Below, piece by piece: positions 16,585-25,674 of a stretch of 28,483 bases of DNA. The translations under genes and the position numbers were made by a program. This DNA comes from JBHEMK01 sp046262635 (GTDB lineage Bacteria; Actinomycetota; Thermoleophilia; Gaiellales; Gaiellaceae), in the NCBI GenBank assembly GCA_046262635.1, contig JBHEMK010000095.1, positions 1 to 28,483 of the forward strand. The letters are read 5' to 3'. Within the stretch, counting starts at the first letter, position 1. Each line of letters opens with the position of its first letter. The notes under the pieces were generated by a model. That model made no database searches and was not told where the DNA came from. It saw only the letters and a program-made list of their open reading frames with translations.

Positions 16585-17853
16585 ATGGCAACGACGAAGC
16601 GATTTGACGTGAAGGACCTCGCCCTCTCGGCCGAGGGCAAGCGCCGCATCGAGTGGGCCGACCGGCAGATGCCCGTGCTGACCGCGATCCGCGAGCGCTT
16701 CGAAAAGGAGCAGCCGCTCGCGGGCTTTCGGGTCGCCGCGTGCCTCCACGTGACGACCGAGACCGCCAACCTCGCCCGCACCCTCAAGGCGGGGGGCGCC
16801 GACGTGGTGCTCTGCGCCTCGAACCCGCTCTCGACGCAGGATGACGTCGCCGCCGCGCTCGTCGACGAGTACGACATCTCCTGCTTCGCGATCAAGGGCG
16901 AGGACAACGACACCTATTACTCGCACATTGAGGCCGCGGTCGATCACAAGCCGCACCTGACGATGGACGACGGCGCCGACGTCATCAGTGTGCTCCACTC
17001 CGCCCGGCGCGAACAGCTCGGCGACATCATCGCAGGGACCGAGGAGACAACCACCGGTGTCATCCGCCTCAAGGCGCTCGAGGCCGACGGCAAGCTGGGG
17101 TTCCCGGTGATCGCGGTCAACGACGCCCGGACGAAGCACCTGTTCGACAACCGCTACGGCACGGGCCAGTCGACGCTCGACGGCATCATCCGCGCCACGA
17201 ACGTTCTGATCGCCGGCAAGCGCTTCGTCGTCGCCGGCTACGGCTGGGTCGGGCGCGGCGTCGCCATGCGCGCGAAGGGTCACGGTGCGCACGTGATCGT
17301 CACCGAGGTCGACCCGATGCGGGCGCTCGAGGCCCTGATGGACGGCTTCGAGATCATGCCGATGTCCGAGGCGGCCGCGGTCGGCGACATCTTCTGCACC
17401 GCTACCGGCGACAAGCACGTGCTCGTCCGCCAGCACTTCGAGTCGATGAAGGACGGTTCGATTCTGGCCAACACGGGCCACTTCAACGTTGAGATCGACA
17501 TTCCCGCGCTGAAGTCGCTCGCCTCGGAGACGCGCGCGGCCCGCGAGTATGTCGAGGAGTTCACGCTGGAAGACGGACGCCGAATTTACCTGCTGGCCGA
17601 CGGCCGCCTCGTCAACATCTCGGCCGCCGAGGGGCACCCGGCAATCGTGATGGACATGTCCTTCGCCAACCAAGCCCTCGGCGCCGAGTATGCCGTCGCC
17701 AACGCGGCCTCGCTCGAGCGCAAGGTCTATCCCGTGCCCGCCGAGATCGACAACGAGATCGCCCGGCTCAAGCTCGCGACGATGGGCGCCCGCATCGACC
17801 TGCTCACCGAGGAGCAGTCCAAGTACCTCGCCTCGTGGGACGAGGGCACGTAG
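16585..17853 (+). CDS. ahcY: Adenosylhomocysteinase (S-adenosylhomocysteine hydrolase), short form
   Basis: AhcY splits S-adenosylhomocysteine into adenosine and homocysteine using bound NAD+, removing the inhibitor left by methyltransferases. It has 422 residues. Substrate-domain motifs are CLHVTTETANLARTL (residues 53-67) and VNDARTKHLFDNRYGTGQST, with N179, D180 and K184. The NAD motif is GYGWVGRG at 218-225. ANTGHFNVEID and LADGRLVNISAAEGHP follow. It ends in KYLASWDEGT and lacks the roughly 40-residue insertion and Lys-x-x-Tyr-Arg-Tyr end of the longer eukaryotic-type enzymes, so it belongs to the shorter archaeal/Thermotoga-like form. ATG 16585 has AGAAGAGGG at good spacing; an in-frame ATG at 16480 inside the MerR gene adds non-homologous residues. 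The product homocysteine is the MetH substrate. Confidence 0.97.
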   Translation: MATTKRFDVKDLALSAEGKRRIEWADRQMPVLTAIRERFEKEQPLAGFRVAACLHVTTETANLARTLKAGGADVVLCASNPLSTQDDVAAALVDEYDISCFAIKGEDNDTYYSHIEAAVDHKPHLTMDDGADVISVLHSARREQLGDIIAGTEETTTGVIRLKALEADGKLGFPVIAVNDARTKHLFDNRYGTGQSTLDGIIRATNVLIAGKRFVVAGYGWVGRGVAMRAKGHGAHVIVTEVDPMRALEALMDGFEIMPMSEAAAVGDIFCTATGDKHVLVRQHFESMKDGSILANTGHFNVEIDIPALKSLASETRAAREYVEEFTLEDGRRIYLLADGRLVNISAAEGHPAIVMDMSFANQALGAEYAVANAASLERKVYPVPAEIDNEIARLKLATMGARIDLLTEEQSKYLASWDEGT

Positions 17854-17867
17854 AACGCCGCTCGGGG

Positions 17868-17873
17868 TACGGT
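17868..17873 (+). promoter_or_regulatory. Candidate -10 box of a leaderless gene
   Basis: TACGGT lies 8 bases before GTG 17882, with no ribosome binding site in between. Confidence 0.4.
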
Positions 17874-17881
17874 GACCGCCC

Positions 17882-18661
17882 GTGAAGGCTGTCGTTCTCG
17901 CCGCCGGCTACGCGACCCGCCTCTATCCGCTAACCGAGAAGGTGGCGAAATCACTGCTGCCGGTGGGCGGCCGGCCGATGCTGGACTGGATCCTCGATCG
18001 GATCGTTGAGGTCGGCGAGGTCGACGCCGCGCACGTCGTCACGAACCGGAAATTCGCCGACTCCTTCTTCACCTGGGCGGAGGCGCACGAGCGCGATCTG
18101 CGCATCGACGTCCACGACGACGGGACGACGAGCGAAGAGGATCGGCTCGGCGCGATCGGCGACATCCGCTTCGTCGTCGAGCAGGCGGGGCTTGAGGACG
18201 ACGACCTGTTCGTTGTCGCGGGCGACAACCTGTTCGACTTCAGCCTCGCCGAGTTCGTGCGCTTCTGGCGCGGCAAGGGCGCCGCGAGCGCCGTCGCGGT
18301 CTGCGACGTCGCCGACCTGGAGCTGGCGGCCAAGCTCGGCGTCATCTCGATGGACGGCGACGACCGGATCGTCGAGTTCGTCGAGAAGCCGGAGCGTCCG
18401 ACCTCGACGCTGGCCGCCACGGCCGCCTACATCTACCGATGTGCCGACGTGGCACTGATCGACACGTACCTGGCCGAGCAAAACTCACCCGACCAGCCGG
18501 GCCGCTATCTCGGCTGGCTGTCCGCACGCCAGCCCGTCTACGGCTACCGATTCGAGGGCACGTGGTTCGACATCGGCGACCGGGAGCAGCTCCTCGAGGC
18601 CGACAACACGCTTCGCGCGCGCGAGGGGCTGCCGCAGCGTGCCGACTACTCCGCCGACTGA
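17882..18661 (+). CDS. Sugar-1-phosphate nucleotidyltransferase (glucose-1-phosphate thymidylyl/uridylyltransferase-like)
   Basis: A 259-residue single-domain NTP transferase. The N-terminal signature AVVLAAGYATRLYPLTEKV followed by KSLLPVGGRPMLDWI is the nucleotide and pyrophosphate-binding loop. FVVAGDNLFDFSL carries the metal-binding Asp, and FVEKPERP and GTWFDIGDREQLLEAD complete the family pattern. It has no beta-helix domain, unlike the other nucleotidyltransferase in this window. The form with TRLYPLT and a short C-terminus is common among glucose-1-phosphate thymidylyltransferase-like enzymes, but the exact NTP and sugar are not certain. If the product is UDP-glucose it would feed the UDP-glucose dehydrogenase nearby. 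It lies 28 bases after ahcY and probably has its own promoter. Confidence 0.9.
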   Translation: MKAVVLAAGYATRLYPLTEKVAKSLLPVGGRPMLDWILDRIVEVGEVDAAHVVTNRKFADSFFTWAEAHERDLRIDVHDDGTTSEEDRLGAIGDIRFVVEQAGLEDDDLFVVAGDNLFDFSLAEFVRFWRGKGAASAVAVCDVADLELAAKLGVISMDGDDRIVEFVEKPERPTSTLAATAAYIYRCADVALIDTYLAEQNSPDQPGRYLGWLSARQPVYGYRFEGTWFDIGDREQLLEADNTLRAREGLPQRADYSAD

Positions 18662-18666
18662 TCGGC

Positions 18667-18672
18667 TACCGT
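18667..18672 (+). promoter_or_regulatory. Candidate -10 box for the cold-shock-domain gene
   Basis: TACCGT lies 48 bases before ATG 18721. A purine-rich AAAGGCGGCGGGG runs up to the start codon. Confidence 0.25.
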
Positions 18673-18720
18673 GTCCTGACGGGTGTGCATTCGCGCGCCA
18701 GGTGACGAAAGGCGGCGGGG

Positions 18721-18969
18721 ATGCGCGGTGAGATGCTCTGGTTCAACGAGGTGAAGAATTTCGGCTTCATCCGAACCGAGGAGGGCGAGCGTCTCTACGT
18801 CCACCGCGACGGCTTTGTTCCCGGCCAGGCTCCGGTCGGCAGCTGTGTCGGACTCGTGGTCGAGTTCGATGTGGAGGAGGGAGAAGAGCAGCGCCAGGCC
18901 GTCGGTGTCACCGTCCCGAACGATGTTCCCGCCCGGCGCGCCCGCCGGCGCCGCCACGGCGTCTCCTGA
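18721..18969 (+). CDS. Small cold-shock-domain-like nucleic-acid-binding protein
   Basis: An 82-residue protein whose first 65 residues look like a cold-shock (OB-fold) domain. LWFNEVKNFGFIRT (6-19) corresponds to the start of the fold with an RNP1-like NFGFI, and LYVHRDGF (25-32) corresponds to RNP2. VGLVVEFDVEEGEEQRQAVG fits the last strands. It is diverged from canonical CspA, and its C-terminus is a basic tail rich in Arg (ARRARRRRHG), which could add RNA affinity. It likely binds single-stranded RNA or DNA in the cytoplasm. It stands alone, with a promoter-like box upstream and a UUCG hairpin just after the stop. Confidence 0.8.
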   Translation: MRGEMLWFNEVKNFGFIRTEEGERLYVHRDGFVPGQAPVGSCVGLVVEFDVEEGEEQRQAVGVTVPNDVPARRARRRRHGVS

Positions 18970-18975
18970 CGAGCA

Positions 18976-18989
18976 CCGGCTTCGGCCGG
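18976..18989 (+). terminator. Hairpin with UUCG tetraloop after the cold-shock-domain gene
   Basis: CCGGC-TTCG-GCCGG is a perfect five-base-pair stem closed by a stable UUCG loop, beginning 7 bases after the stop codon. No T-tract follows. The remaining gap (18990-19125) is GC-rich and I see no gene in it. Confidence 0.4.
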
Positions 18990-19125
18990 GCATCGCAACG
19001 CGGTACCGCCGCGAGGGTCACCGGCCACCACCTCAGGGCCCACGGCGAAGCCGCGCCGCCAGCATCCGGCCAACGATCGACGTTCGGACCGGAACCCGGT
19101 CGGGGCGCCGGCGGCGGTCTGGCGC

Positions 19126-19131
19126 TAGATT
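19126..19131 (+). promoter_or_regulatory. Candidate -10 box for hpf
   Basis: TAGATT lies 33 bases before ATG 19165. A strong ribosome binding site, GGGAGGG (19154-19160), follows. No consensus -35 is visible. Confidence 0.4.
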
Positions 19132-19164
19132 GGAACCGACAGGCGCTTTACCAGGGAGGGCCCG

Positions 19165-19515
19165 ATGCAGCTTCAGGTCAAGGGCAAGAACCTCGAGGTC
19201 ACCGAGTCGATTCGCACCTACGCCGAGCGCAAGCTGGCCAAGCTCGACAAGCAGCTGCACGACGCCGCTCGGGTCGAGCTCGAGCTGGCGGTCGAGAGGA
19301 ATCCGTCGATCTCTGCCAATCAGGTCGCCGAGGCGACAATCTGGCTGAAGGGGCACACGCTCCGCGCCCGTGAGGCGACCCGCGACATGAAGGCCTCGAT
19401 CGACGAGCTCACCGCAACGCTCCTCCGGCAGGTCAAGGAGGAGCACGAGAAGCGCAGCCGGCGGCAGCAGCGCGGCCCCGACAAGCGCGAGTCCGCGCCG
19501 GCCCGGCTCGAGTGA
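19165..19515 (+). CDS. hpf: Ribosome hibernation factor, HPF/RaiA family (short form)
   Basis: A 116-residue protein that would bind the 30S decoding region and silence ribosomes in slow growth. The N-terminal HPF fold is clear: VKGKNLEVTESIRTYAERKL, AKLDKQLHDAARVELELAVE, then ATIWLKGHTLRAREATRDMK and ASIDELTATLLRQVKEEHEK. The tail is basic (KRSRRQQRG). It lacks the extra C-terminal dimerisation domain of long HPF proteins, which most actinobacteria and Firmicutes have. ATG 19165 has GGGAGGG at 4 bases spacing. The next gene overlaps by GTGA, so an unknown protein is translationally coupled to it. Confidence 0.93.
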   Translation: MQLQVKGKNLEVTESIRTYAERKLAKLDKQLHDAARVELELAVERNPSISANQVAEATIWLKGHTLRAREATRDMKASIDELTATLLRQVKEEHEKRSRRQQRGPDKRESAPARLE

Positions 19516-20051
19516 GCCTTTTCCGGCGGAGCGAGCCGCTGCACGAGCGCCTCGCGCGCGAGGGCGGCCTCGTCGAGAACGCGCCCCACGACACGACGCC
19601 GCGCTGGGGCGAGGCGGGGATCCACGGAGTGGCCCGCCCGCGCGAGTGGGACGCCGTGCTCACCGTCGAGACCGAGCTCGACGCCGAGAGGGCGGCCTTC
19701 GTCGCCCTCCCGGACGGGACGCTCGTGGTCGAGGACGGCCCGGACGACCTCTCGGCGCTTGCCGACGCGGTCGACCAGGCGCTGCCGCCCCCCTACCGGG
19801 CCGAGGGCGTGCGGCGCTCCGAGGGGATGTGGGCCGTTGCCGCACGCCGGATCCGGGTTGCACGCGTTCCCGATCAATCCGGCGAGGACGTCGAGATCAC
19901 GGTCCGCGACGGCGGCCGGACACTCCTCGTCGACGGCGAGCCCGAGTTCGGCTCCGTGCCGGCCTTGGAGGTACTGCTCGAGGGCGACGGCGTCGTCCGC
20001 GCTCGCAGAATCGACGGGCAAGACTGGGAAGTCTGGGTCGACCGGCTGTAA
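19512..20051 (+). CDS. Protein of unknown function coupled to hpf
   Basis: I do not recognise this 179-residue protein. Its GTG overlaps the hpf stop (GTGA), so both are made together. It has no signal peptide, no membrane segment and no cysteine that I can find. The N-terminus is basic with an LFRRSEPLHERLAREGGL helix, and the rest alternates acidic strands such as EDGPDDLSALADAVDQAL, AARRIRVARVPDQSGEDVEI and VRARRIDGQDWEVWVDRL. The total is strongly acidic. It sits where a long HPF would carry its C-terminal domain, but I see no resemblance to that domain. A role in ribosome hibernation or secretion is inference from position between hpf and secA. Confidence 0.8.
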   Translation: MSLFRRSEPLHERLAREGGLVENAPHDTTPRWGEAGIHGVARPREWDAVLTVETELDAERAAFVALPDGTLVVEDGPDDLSALADAVDQALPPPYRAEGVRRSEGMWAVAARRIRVARVPDQSGEDVEITVRDGGRTLLVDGEPEFGSVPALEVLLEGDGVVRARRIDGQDWEVWVDRL

Positions 20052-20056
20052 GCCGC

Positions 20057-20062
20057 TACCCT
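20057..20062 (+). promoter_or_regulatory. Candidate -10 box of a leaderless secA mRNA
   Basis: TACCCT lies 8 bases before ATG 20071, and an overlapping TAGGAT (20062-20067) follows. No ribosome binding site can fit between them and the start codon. Confidence 0.45.
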
Positions 20063-20070
20063 AGGATTCC

Positions 20071-22716
20071 ATGGCCCAACAGCTCGGAAGCCTGGAAAAG
20101 GTTCTTCGCGTCGGCGAGGGCAGGCGCCTCAAGCGTCTCGCCCAGCAGGCCGCGTACATCACGACGCTCGAGCCGGATTTCGAGAGGCTCTCCGACCTCG
20201 AGCTCGGCGCGAAGACGGTCGAGTTCCGGGAGCGCCTCGCGAACGGCGAGTCGCTCGAGGAGCTGCTCTTCGAAGCCTTCGCCGCCGTCCGTGAGGCCCG
20301 CAAGCGCGTTTCCGACCAGCGTATGTTCGACGTTCAGCTGATGGGTGGGATCGTGCTGCACGAGGGCGATGTCGCCGAGATGAAGACCGGCGAGGGCAAG
20401 ACATTCGTCGCGAGCCTCGCGCTCTACTTGAATGCCCTGCCCGGCGAGGGCGTCCACCTTGTCACGGTCAACGACTATCTCGCCAAGCGCGACGCCGAGT
20501 GGAATCGACCGGTGTACGAGCTCCTCGGTATGAACGTCGGACACATCGAGAACATGATGCCGTTCGACAAGCGCCGCGATGCTTACGCCGCGGACATGAC
20601 CTACGGGACGAATTCGGAGTTCGGCTTCGACTATCTGCGCGACAACATGTCCGTCTCGCTCGACGGCGTTGTCCAGCGCGGCCACACCTACGGGATCGTG
20701 GACGAGGTCGACTCGATCTTGATCGATGAGGCCCGGACGCCGCTGATCATTTCCGGCGAGCCCGAGGTCGCCGCGTCGATCTACTACGACTTCGCACGAG
20801 TCGCGAAGCAGCTGCTCGGGCGCGAGGCCAAGCCGGGCGACCCGAAGGGGCAGGCCGAGATCGAGGGCGTCGACTACGAGTACGACGAGAAGCACAAGAC
20901 CGTCGCCCCGACCGAGCAGGGCGTCGAGAAGGTGGAGCGCGCGCTTCGGATCGACAACCTCTATCACCCGCAGAACTCGCAGCTCGTGAACCACCTTGTC
21001 CAGTCGCTGAAGGCGCAAGCGCTCTACCAGAACGACGTCGACTACGTGATCCAGGAAGGGGAAGTCAAGATCGTCGACGAGTTCACCGGCCGGATCATGG
21101 AGGGGCGCCGCTGGTCCGAGGGTCTGCACCAGGCGATCGAGGCCAAGGAAGGCGTGAAGATCCAGGAAGAGCACGTCACGCTCGCGACGATCACGCTCCA
21201 GAACTACTTCCGCCTGTACGAGAAGCTCGCCGGCATGACAGGCACCGCCAAGACCGAGGAAAAGGAGTTCGTCGAGATCTACGGCCTCAACGTCGTCGAA
21301 GTGCCGACGAACGTGCACGTGCAGCGGCTCGATAAGAACGACCTGATCTTCAAGACGAAGAACGGCAAGTTCGAGGCCGTCATTCGCGACATCAAGGAGC
21401 GCCACGAGAAGGGGCAGCCGGTCCTGGTCGGCACGATCGCGGTCGAGACGTCCGAGTACCTCTCGGAGCTGATGAAACGGCAGGGCATCCCGCACACCGT
21501 GCTGAACGCGAAGGAGCACGAGCGCGAGTCCGAGATCATCAAGGACGCGGGTCAGCTCGGTGCGGTCACGATCGCGACGAACATGGCCGGCCGCGGCGTC
21601 GACATCAAACTCGCCGACGGTGTCACCGAGCTCGGCGGCCTCTACGTGCTCGCAACCGAGCGGCACGAGGCGCGGCGGATCGACAACCAGCTTCGCGGCC
21701 GCTCGGGCCGTCAGGGCGACCCGGGCGAGTCGCGCTTCTACCTCTCGGGCGAGGACGATCTCGTGCGCCTCTTCGCCGGCGAGCGGATCGCCCGGATCAT
21801 GGAGCGCTTCAAGATCCCCGAGGATCAGCCGATGGAGGCAGCAATTCTCTCGAAGCAGATCGAAGGTGCGCAGAAGAAGGTCGAGGAGCAGAACTTCGTC
21901 ATGCGCAAGAACGTCCTCAAGTACGACGACGTCATGAACAAGCAGCGCATGGTCATCTACGAGCAGCGGCGCCGCGTCCTCGAGGGTGACGACATGCGCG
22001 AGGAGGTGCTCCAGTGGGTCGACGAGGTGATCGCGGCCACCGTCGACCAGTTCACCTCTGCTGAATACGGCGAGGACTGGGACATCGAGACGCTCGTCAA
22101 GGCAATGGCCGCCCTCTACAACACCGACATCACGGCCGAGGAGCTGCGCGAGGAGGTCGACCTCAGCCGCGAGTCGCTGACCGGCGAGTTCCAGGAGGAT
22201 GCGCACGACGTCTACGAGGAGAAGGAGACGGAGCTCGGCACGGAGCTGATGCGGGAGCTCGAGCGCTACGTGATCCTCCAGGTCGTCGACCAGCGCTGGC
22301 GCGAACATCTGGAGAACATGGACTACCTGCGCGAGGGCATCCATCTCCGGGGCATGGCCCAGAAGGATCCCCTCGTCGAATACACCGCCGAAGGCCACCT
22401 GATGTTCGAGCAGCTTGGCGGCGCGATCCGCGAGGAGGTCGTCCTCCACCTGTTTCACGCGGAGCTCGCGCCCGAGGATGCCGGCGAACTCGCGCCGGCC
22501 CGGGCACCGGCCGGCCGGGGTAACGGCAACCTCCAGTACGAGCACGAGACGATTGCCGGCGCCGGTGCGATCGCGGCGGCCGGGGGCGGGGAGGCAATCC
22601 TGACCGCCGCCCCGGCCCTTCAGACCGTCGTGGCGGCGGAGCACGACAAGATCGGCCGCAACGAGCCGTGCTGGTGCGGGAGCGGCAAGAAGTTCAAGAA
22701 GTGCCACGGCGCCTAG
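20071..22716 (+). CDS. secA: Preprotein translocase ATPase SecA
   Basis: SecA pushes unfolded preproteins through the SecYEG channel using ATP. At 881 residues it is of usual length. Walker A is MKTGEGKT (104-111), preceded by the QLMGGIVLHEGDVAEM motif. VNDYLAKRDAEW, then YGTNSEFGFDYLRDNM and Walker B DEVDSILIDEARTP (from 211) follow. The preprotein cross-linking region is at about 225-370, and the second ATPase half has TNMAGRGVDIKL and LRGRSGRQGDPGESRFYLS. The scaffold and wing end in QRWREHLENMDYLREG. The C-terminal zinc-binding motif CWCGSGKKFKKCH has C867, C869, C878 and H879. This is the housekeeping SecA1 type. The neighbours hpf and prfB match the ancestral order. Confidence 0.98.
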   Translation: MAQQLGSLEKVLRVGEGRRLKRLAQQAAYITTLEPDFERLSDLELGAKTVEFRERLANGESLEELLFEAFAAVREARKRVSDQRMFDVQLMGGIVLHEGDVAEMKTGEGKTFVASLALYLNALPGEGVHLVTVNDYLAKRDAEWNRPVYELLGMNVGHIENMMPFDKRRDAYAADMTYGTNSEFGFDYLRDNMSVSLDGVVQRGHTYGIVDEVDSILIDEARTPLIISGEPEVAASIYYDFARVAKQLLGREAKPGDPKGQAEIEGVDYEYDEKHKTVAPTEQGVEKVERALRIDNLYHPQNSQLVNHLVQSLKAQALYQNDVDYVIQEGEVKIVDEFTGRIMEGRRWSEGLHQAIEAKEGVKIQEEHVTLATITLQNYFRLYEKLAGMTGTAKTEEKEFVEIYGLNVVEVPTNVHVQRLDKNDLIFKTKNGKFEAVIRDIKERHEKGQPVLVGTIAVETSEYLSELMKRQGIPHTVLNAKEHERESEIIKDAGQLGAVTIATNMAGRGVDIKLADGVTELGGLYVLATERHEARRIDNQLRGRSGRQGDPGESRFYLSGEDDLVRLFAGERIARIMERFKIPEDQPMEAAILSKQIEGAQKKVEEQNFVMRKNVLKYDDVMNKQRMVIYEQRRRVLEGDDMREEVLQWVDEVIAATVDQFTSAEYGEDWDIETLVKAMAALYNTDITAEELREEVDLSRESLTGEFQEDAHDVYEEKETELGTELMRELERYVILQVVDQRWREHLENMDYLREGIHLRGMAQKDPLVEYTAEGHLMFEQLGGAIREEVVLHLFHAELAPEDAGELAPARAPAGRGNGNLQYEHETIAGAGAIAAAGGGEAILTAAPALQTVVAAEHDKIGRNEPCWCGSGKKFKKCHGA

Positions 22717-22725
22717 GCTGAGCTG

Positions 22726-22766
22726 GCTCCAGATCGTTCCGGCTGCTCGTCGGGAGCGACTGGAGC
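22726..22766 (+). terminator. Strong hairpin after secA, likely terminator without a U-tract
   Basis: GCTCCAG (22726-22732) pairs with CTGGAGC (22760-22766), and TCGTTCC (22734-22740) pairs with GGAGCGA (22753-22759) with one G-U pair. The result is a 14-pair stem with a single bulged A and a 12-base loop. It begins 10 bases after the secA stop and is followed by TTGCGACG rather than a T-run. Confidence 0.55.
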
Positions 22767-22819
22767 TTGCGACGGACGCCACCGCCTGGGCGGGCGGCGC
22801 CCGGCGCGCGCGCCCTCGC

Positions 22820-22825
22820 TACGAT
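22820..22825 (+). promoter_or_regulatory. Candidate -10 box of a leaderless prfB mRNA
   Basis: TACGAT lies 9 bases before GTG 22835. There is no convincing ribosome binding site between them. Confidence 0.4.
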
Positions 22826-22834
22826 CCCCGAGCA

Positions 22835-23942
<1,108 letters not shown>

Positions 23943-23948
23943 GTGCGC

Positions 23949-23954
23949 TAGACT
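23949..23954 (+). promoter_or_regulatory. Candidate -10 box for ftsEX
   Basis: TAGACT, the same hexamer as before atpD, lies 57 bases before GTG 24012. No consensus -35 is visible. Confidence 0.35.
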
Positions 23955-24011
23955 TGGCCGACGCTACTGAACCGCCGCGGTCGTTCCGCCCCAGTTGAAC
24001 CCGGTACAGAC

Positions 24012-24782
24012 GTGACGGATCTCCAGATCGATATCCCGGCGGCAGCGGCCGAGTTCGAGCAGTCTGCCGCGCAGCGCCAGGCTTCCAGCGCCGGCGCGAT
24101 GATCGTGTTCGACACGGTCACGAAGGTCTATGAGCCGGACGTGACCGCCCTCGACGCGGTCTCACTCGTGATCGAGAAGGGCGAATTCGTCTTCGTTGTC
24201 GGCGCGTCCGGCTCGGGCAAGTCGACGCTCGTCCGCCTGCTGCTGAAGGAGCTCGAGCCGACGAACGGCCGGATCCTCGTCGGCGGACGCGACCTCACGC
24301 GCCTGAAGGGCTCGAAGGTGCCGCTGCTGCGTCGCAACATCGGCTGCGTTTTCCAGGACTTCAAGCTTCTGCCGAGCCGTACGGCTGCCGACAATGTCGC
24401 CTATGCGCTGAAGGTCCAGGGCGAGGGCCGCAACTCGATCCGCCGCAAGGTGCCCGAGGTACTCGACCTCGTCGGTCTCGCCCACAAGATGGGCTCTCTG
24501 CCCGACGAGCTCTCCGGAGGCGAGCAGCAGCGCGTCTCGATCGCGCGCGCTGTGGTCAACCACCCGCCGCTGCTCGTCTGCGACGAGCCCACAGGGAACC
24601 TCGACCCCGACACCTCCGTCGGGATCATGCAACTCCTCTACAGGATCAATCGCGCCGGCACGACGATCCTGATGGTCACCCACGACCGCGAGATGGTCGA
24701 CAAGATGCGCAAGCGCGTGATCGCGCTCGAGCACGGCCGGCTCGCGCGCGACGAGCGCCGCGGAGGATACGTCGAGGAATGA
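24012..24782 (+). CDS. ftsE: Cell division ATP-binding protein FtsE
   Basis: FtsE is the cytoplasmic ATPase that works with FtsX to activate peptidoglycan hydrolases at division. Walker A is GASGSGKST (64-72), the signature is LSGGEQQR (167-174), Walker B is LLVCDEPTGNLD (from 187), and the switch histidine is in MVTHDREMV. The FtsE-typical VFQDFKLLPSRTAADNVAYA is present. The GTG start gives 256 residues with a 29-residue Ala/Gln-rich N-terminal extension not usual in FtsE. ATG 24099 would give 227 residues beginning MIVFDTVTKVYEP, which fits the family better but has no ribosome binding site. The start is therefore open. The 3' end overlaps ftsX by ATGA. Confidence 0.95.
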   Translation: MTDLQIDIPAAAAEFEQSAAQRQASSAGAMIVFDTVTKVYEPDVTALDAVSLVIEKGEFVFVVGASGSGKSTLVRLLLKELEPTNGRILVGGRDLTRLKGSKVPLLRRNIGCVFQDFKLLPSRTAADNVAYALKVQGEGRNSIRRKVPEVLDLVGLAHKMGSLPDELSGGEQQRVSIARAVVNHPPLLVCDEPTGNLDPDTSVGIMQLLYRINRAGTTILMVTHDREMVDKMRKRVIALEHGRLARDERRGGYVEE

Positions 24783-25654
24783 GCCGGGTGCGCCTGATGT
24801 TCTCGGAGGCGTGGTCGTCGATCTCGCAGAACGTCTCGACGACGTTCGCTGCGACGACGACCGTTCTGATCGGGATGTTCCTGCTCGGCCTGTTCATCGC
24901 GCTCGGCACCTGGGTGCTCTCCTGGAGCCACCACGTGAAAAACGAGCTGCTCGTGAAGGTCTACTTCGCCCAGGACGCGACGCCGCGGCAGATCAACGCG
25001 GTGCGGATCAAGCTTGGAAGCGACCCGCGCGTCAAGACGGTGACCTTCGTCTCGAAGGATGACGCGCTCAGGCGAATGCAGAAGACCTATCCGCAGCTCT
25101 TCAAGACGAAGCTTCCCTCGAACCCGCTGCCGGCCTCCGACGTCATCACGCCGGCGAACGGGAGCTACACCGAGCGGCTTGGCCGCGAGCTCGCCCGCTC
25201 CAACCTCCCGGGCGTCGACGACGTCCGCTGGGGCGGCAAGACGGCGCACCGCGTCCTGACGATTGCGGAGGTCATCTGGGTGATCTTCCTCGTGATGGTC
25301 GTACTGCTCGTGACCGCCTCGACCCTGCTCATCGCCAACACCATCCGGCTCTCGATCTTCGCGCGGCGGCGTGAGATCGAGGTGATGAAGCTCGTGGGTG
25401 CGACGAACTGGTTCATCCGCGGCCCGTTCATGCTCGAGGGGCTGCTCTGCGGGCTCGTTGGCTCGATCGCCGCAGTCCTCCTGCTCGTGCTCGGCAAGGA
25501 GCTTGCGCTGCCGACGATCCTGCCACACCTGCACGGTGGCTCGGACGTGCAGGCGCTGCCGTTCGTGCTGAACGCGCTCGCGCTCGTCGGAGCCGGGCTC
25601 TTGCTCGGCGCCGCGGGCTCCGGGCTGACGCTCCGCCGTTTTCTCAAGGTCTAG
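24779..25654 (+). CDS. ftsX: Cell division membrane protein FtsX
   Basis: The membrane partner of FtsE, 291 residues. One membrane helix near the N-terminus (about 20-48, TTVLIGMFLLGLFIALGTW) is followed by a large external domain of about 110 residues, which in other species touches the hydrolase partner. Three more helices follow from about 160, with the FtsX-type cytoplasmic loop FARRREIEVMKLVGATNWFI. The start overlaps the ftsE stop (ATGA), giving balanced production. The external loop contains KVYFAQDATPRQINAVRIKL and TFVSKDDALRRMQKTYPQLF, as usual for actinobacterial FtsX. A secreted hydrolase partner is not in the window. Confidence 0.96.
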   Translation: MSRVRLMFSEAWSSISQNVSTTFAATTTVLIGMFLLGLFIALGTWVLSWSHHVKNELLVKVYFAQDATPRQINAVRIKLGSDPRVKTVTFVSKDDALRRMQKTYPQLFKTKLPSNPLPASDVITPANGSYTERLGRELARSNLPGVDDVRWGGKTAHRVLTIAEVIWVIFLVMVVLLVTASTLLIANTIRLSIFARRREIEVMKLVGATNWFIRGPFMLEGLLCGLVGSIAAVLLLVLGKELALPTILPHLHGGSDVQALPFVLNALALVGAGLLLGAAGSGLTLRRFLKV

Positions 25655-25674
25655 GAACCTGGTACCGCCGGCCC

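Noticed and set aside
20056..22782. A 908-codon open frame on the minus strand opposite secA, and similar long antisense frames
   Set aside because: They mirror the codon bias of strongly supported + strand genes in GC-rich DNA and show no recognisable domains.
24099..24782. ATG 24099 as the definite ftsE start
   Set aside because: It fits family length but lacks a ribosome binding site, and the upstream frame is open with a GTG after a -10-like box, so I left the start undecided.
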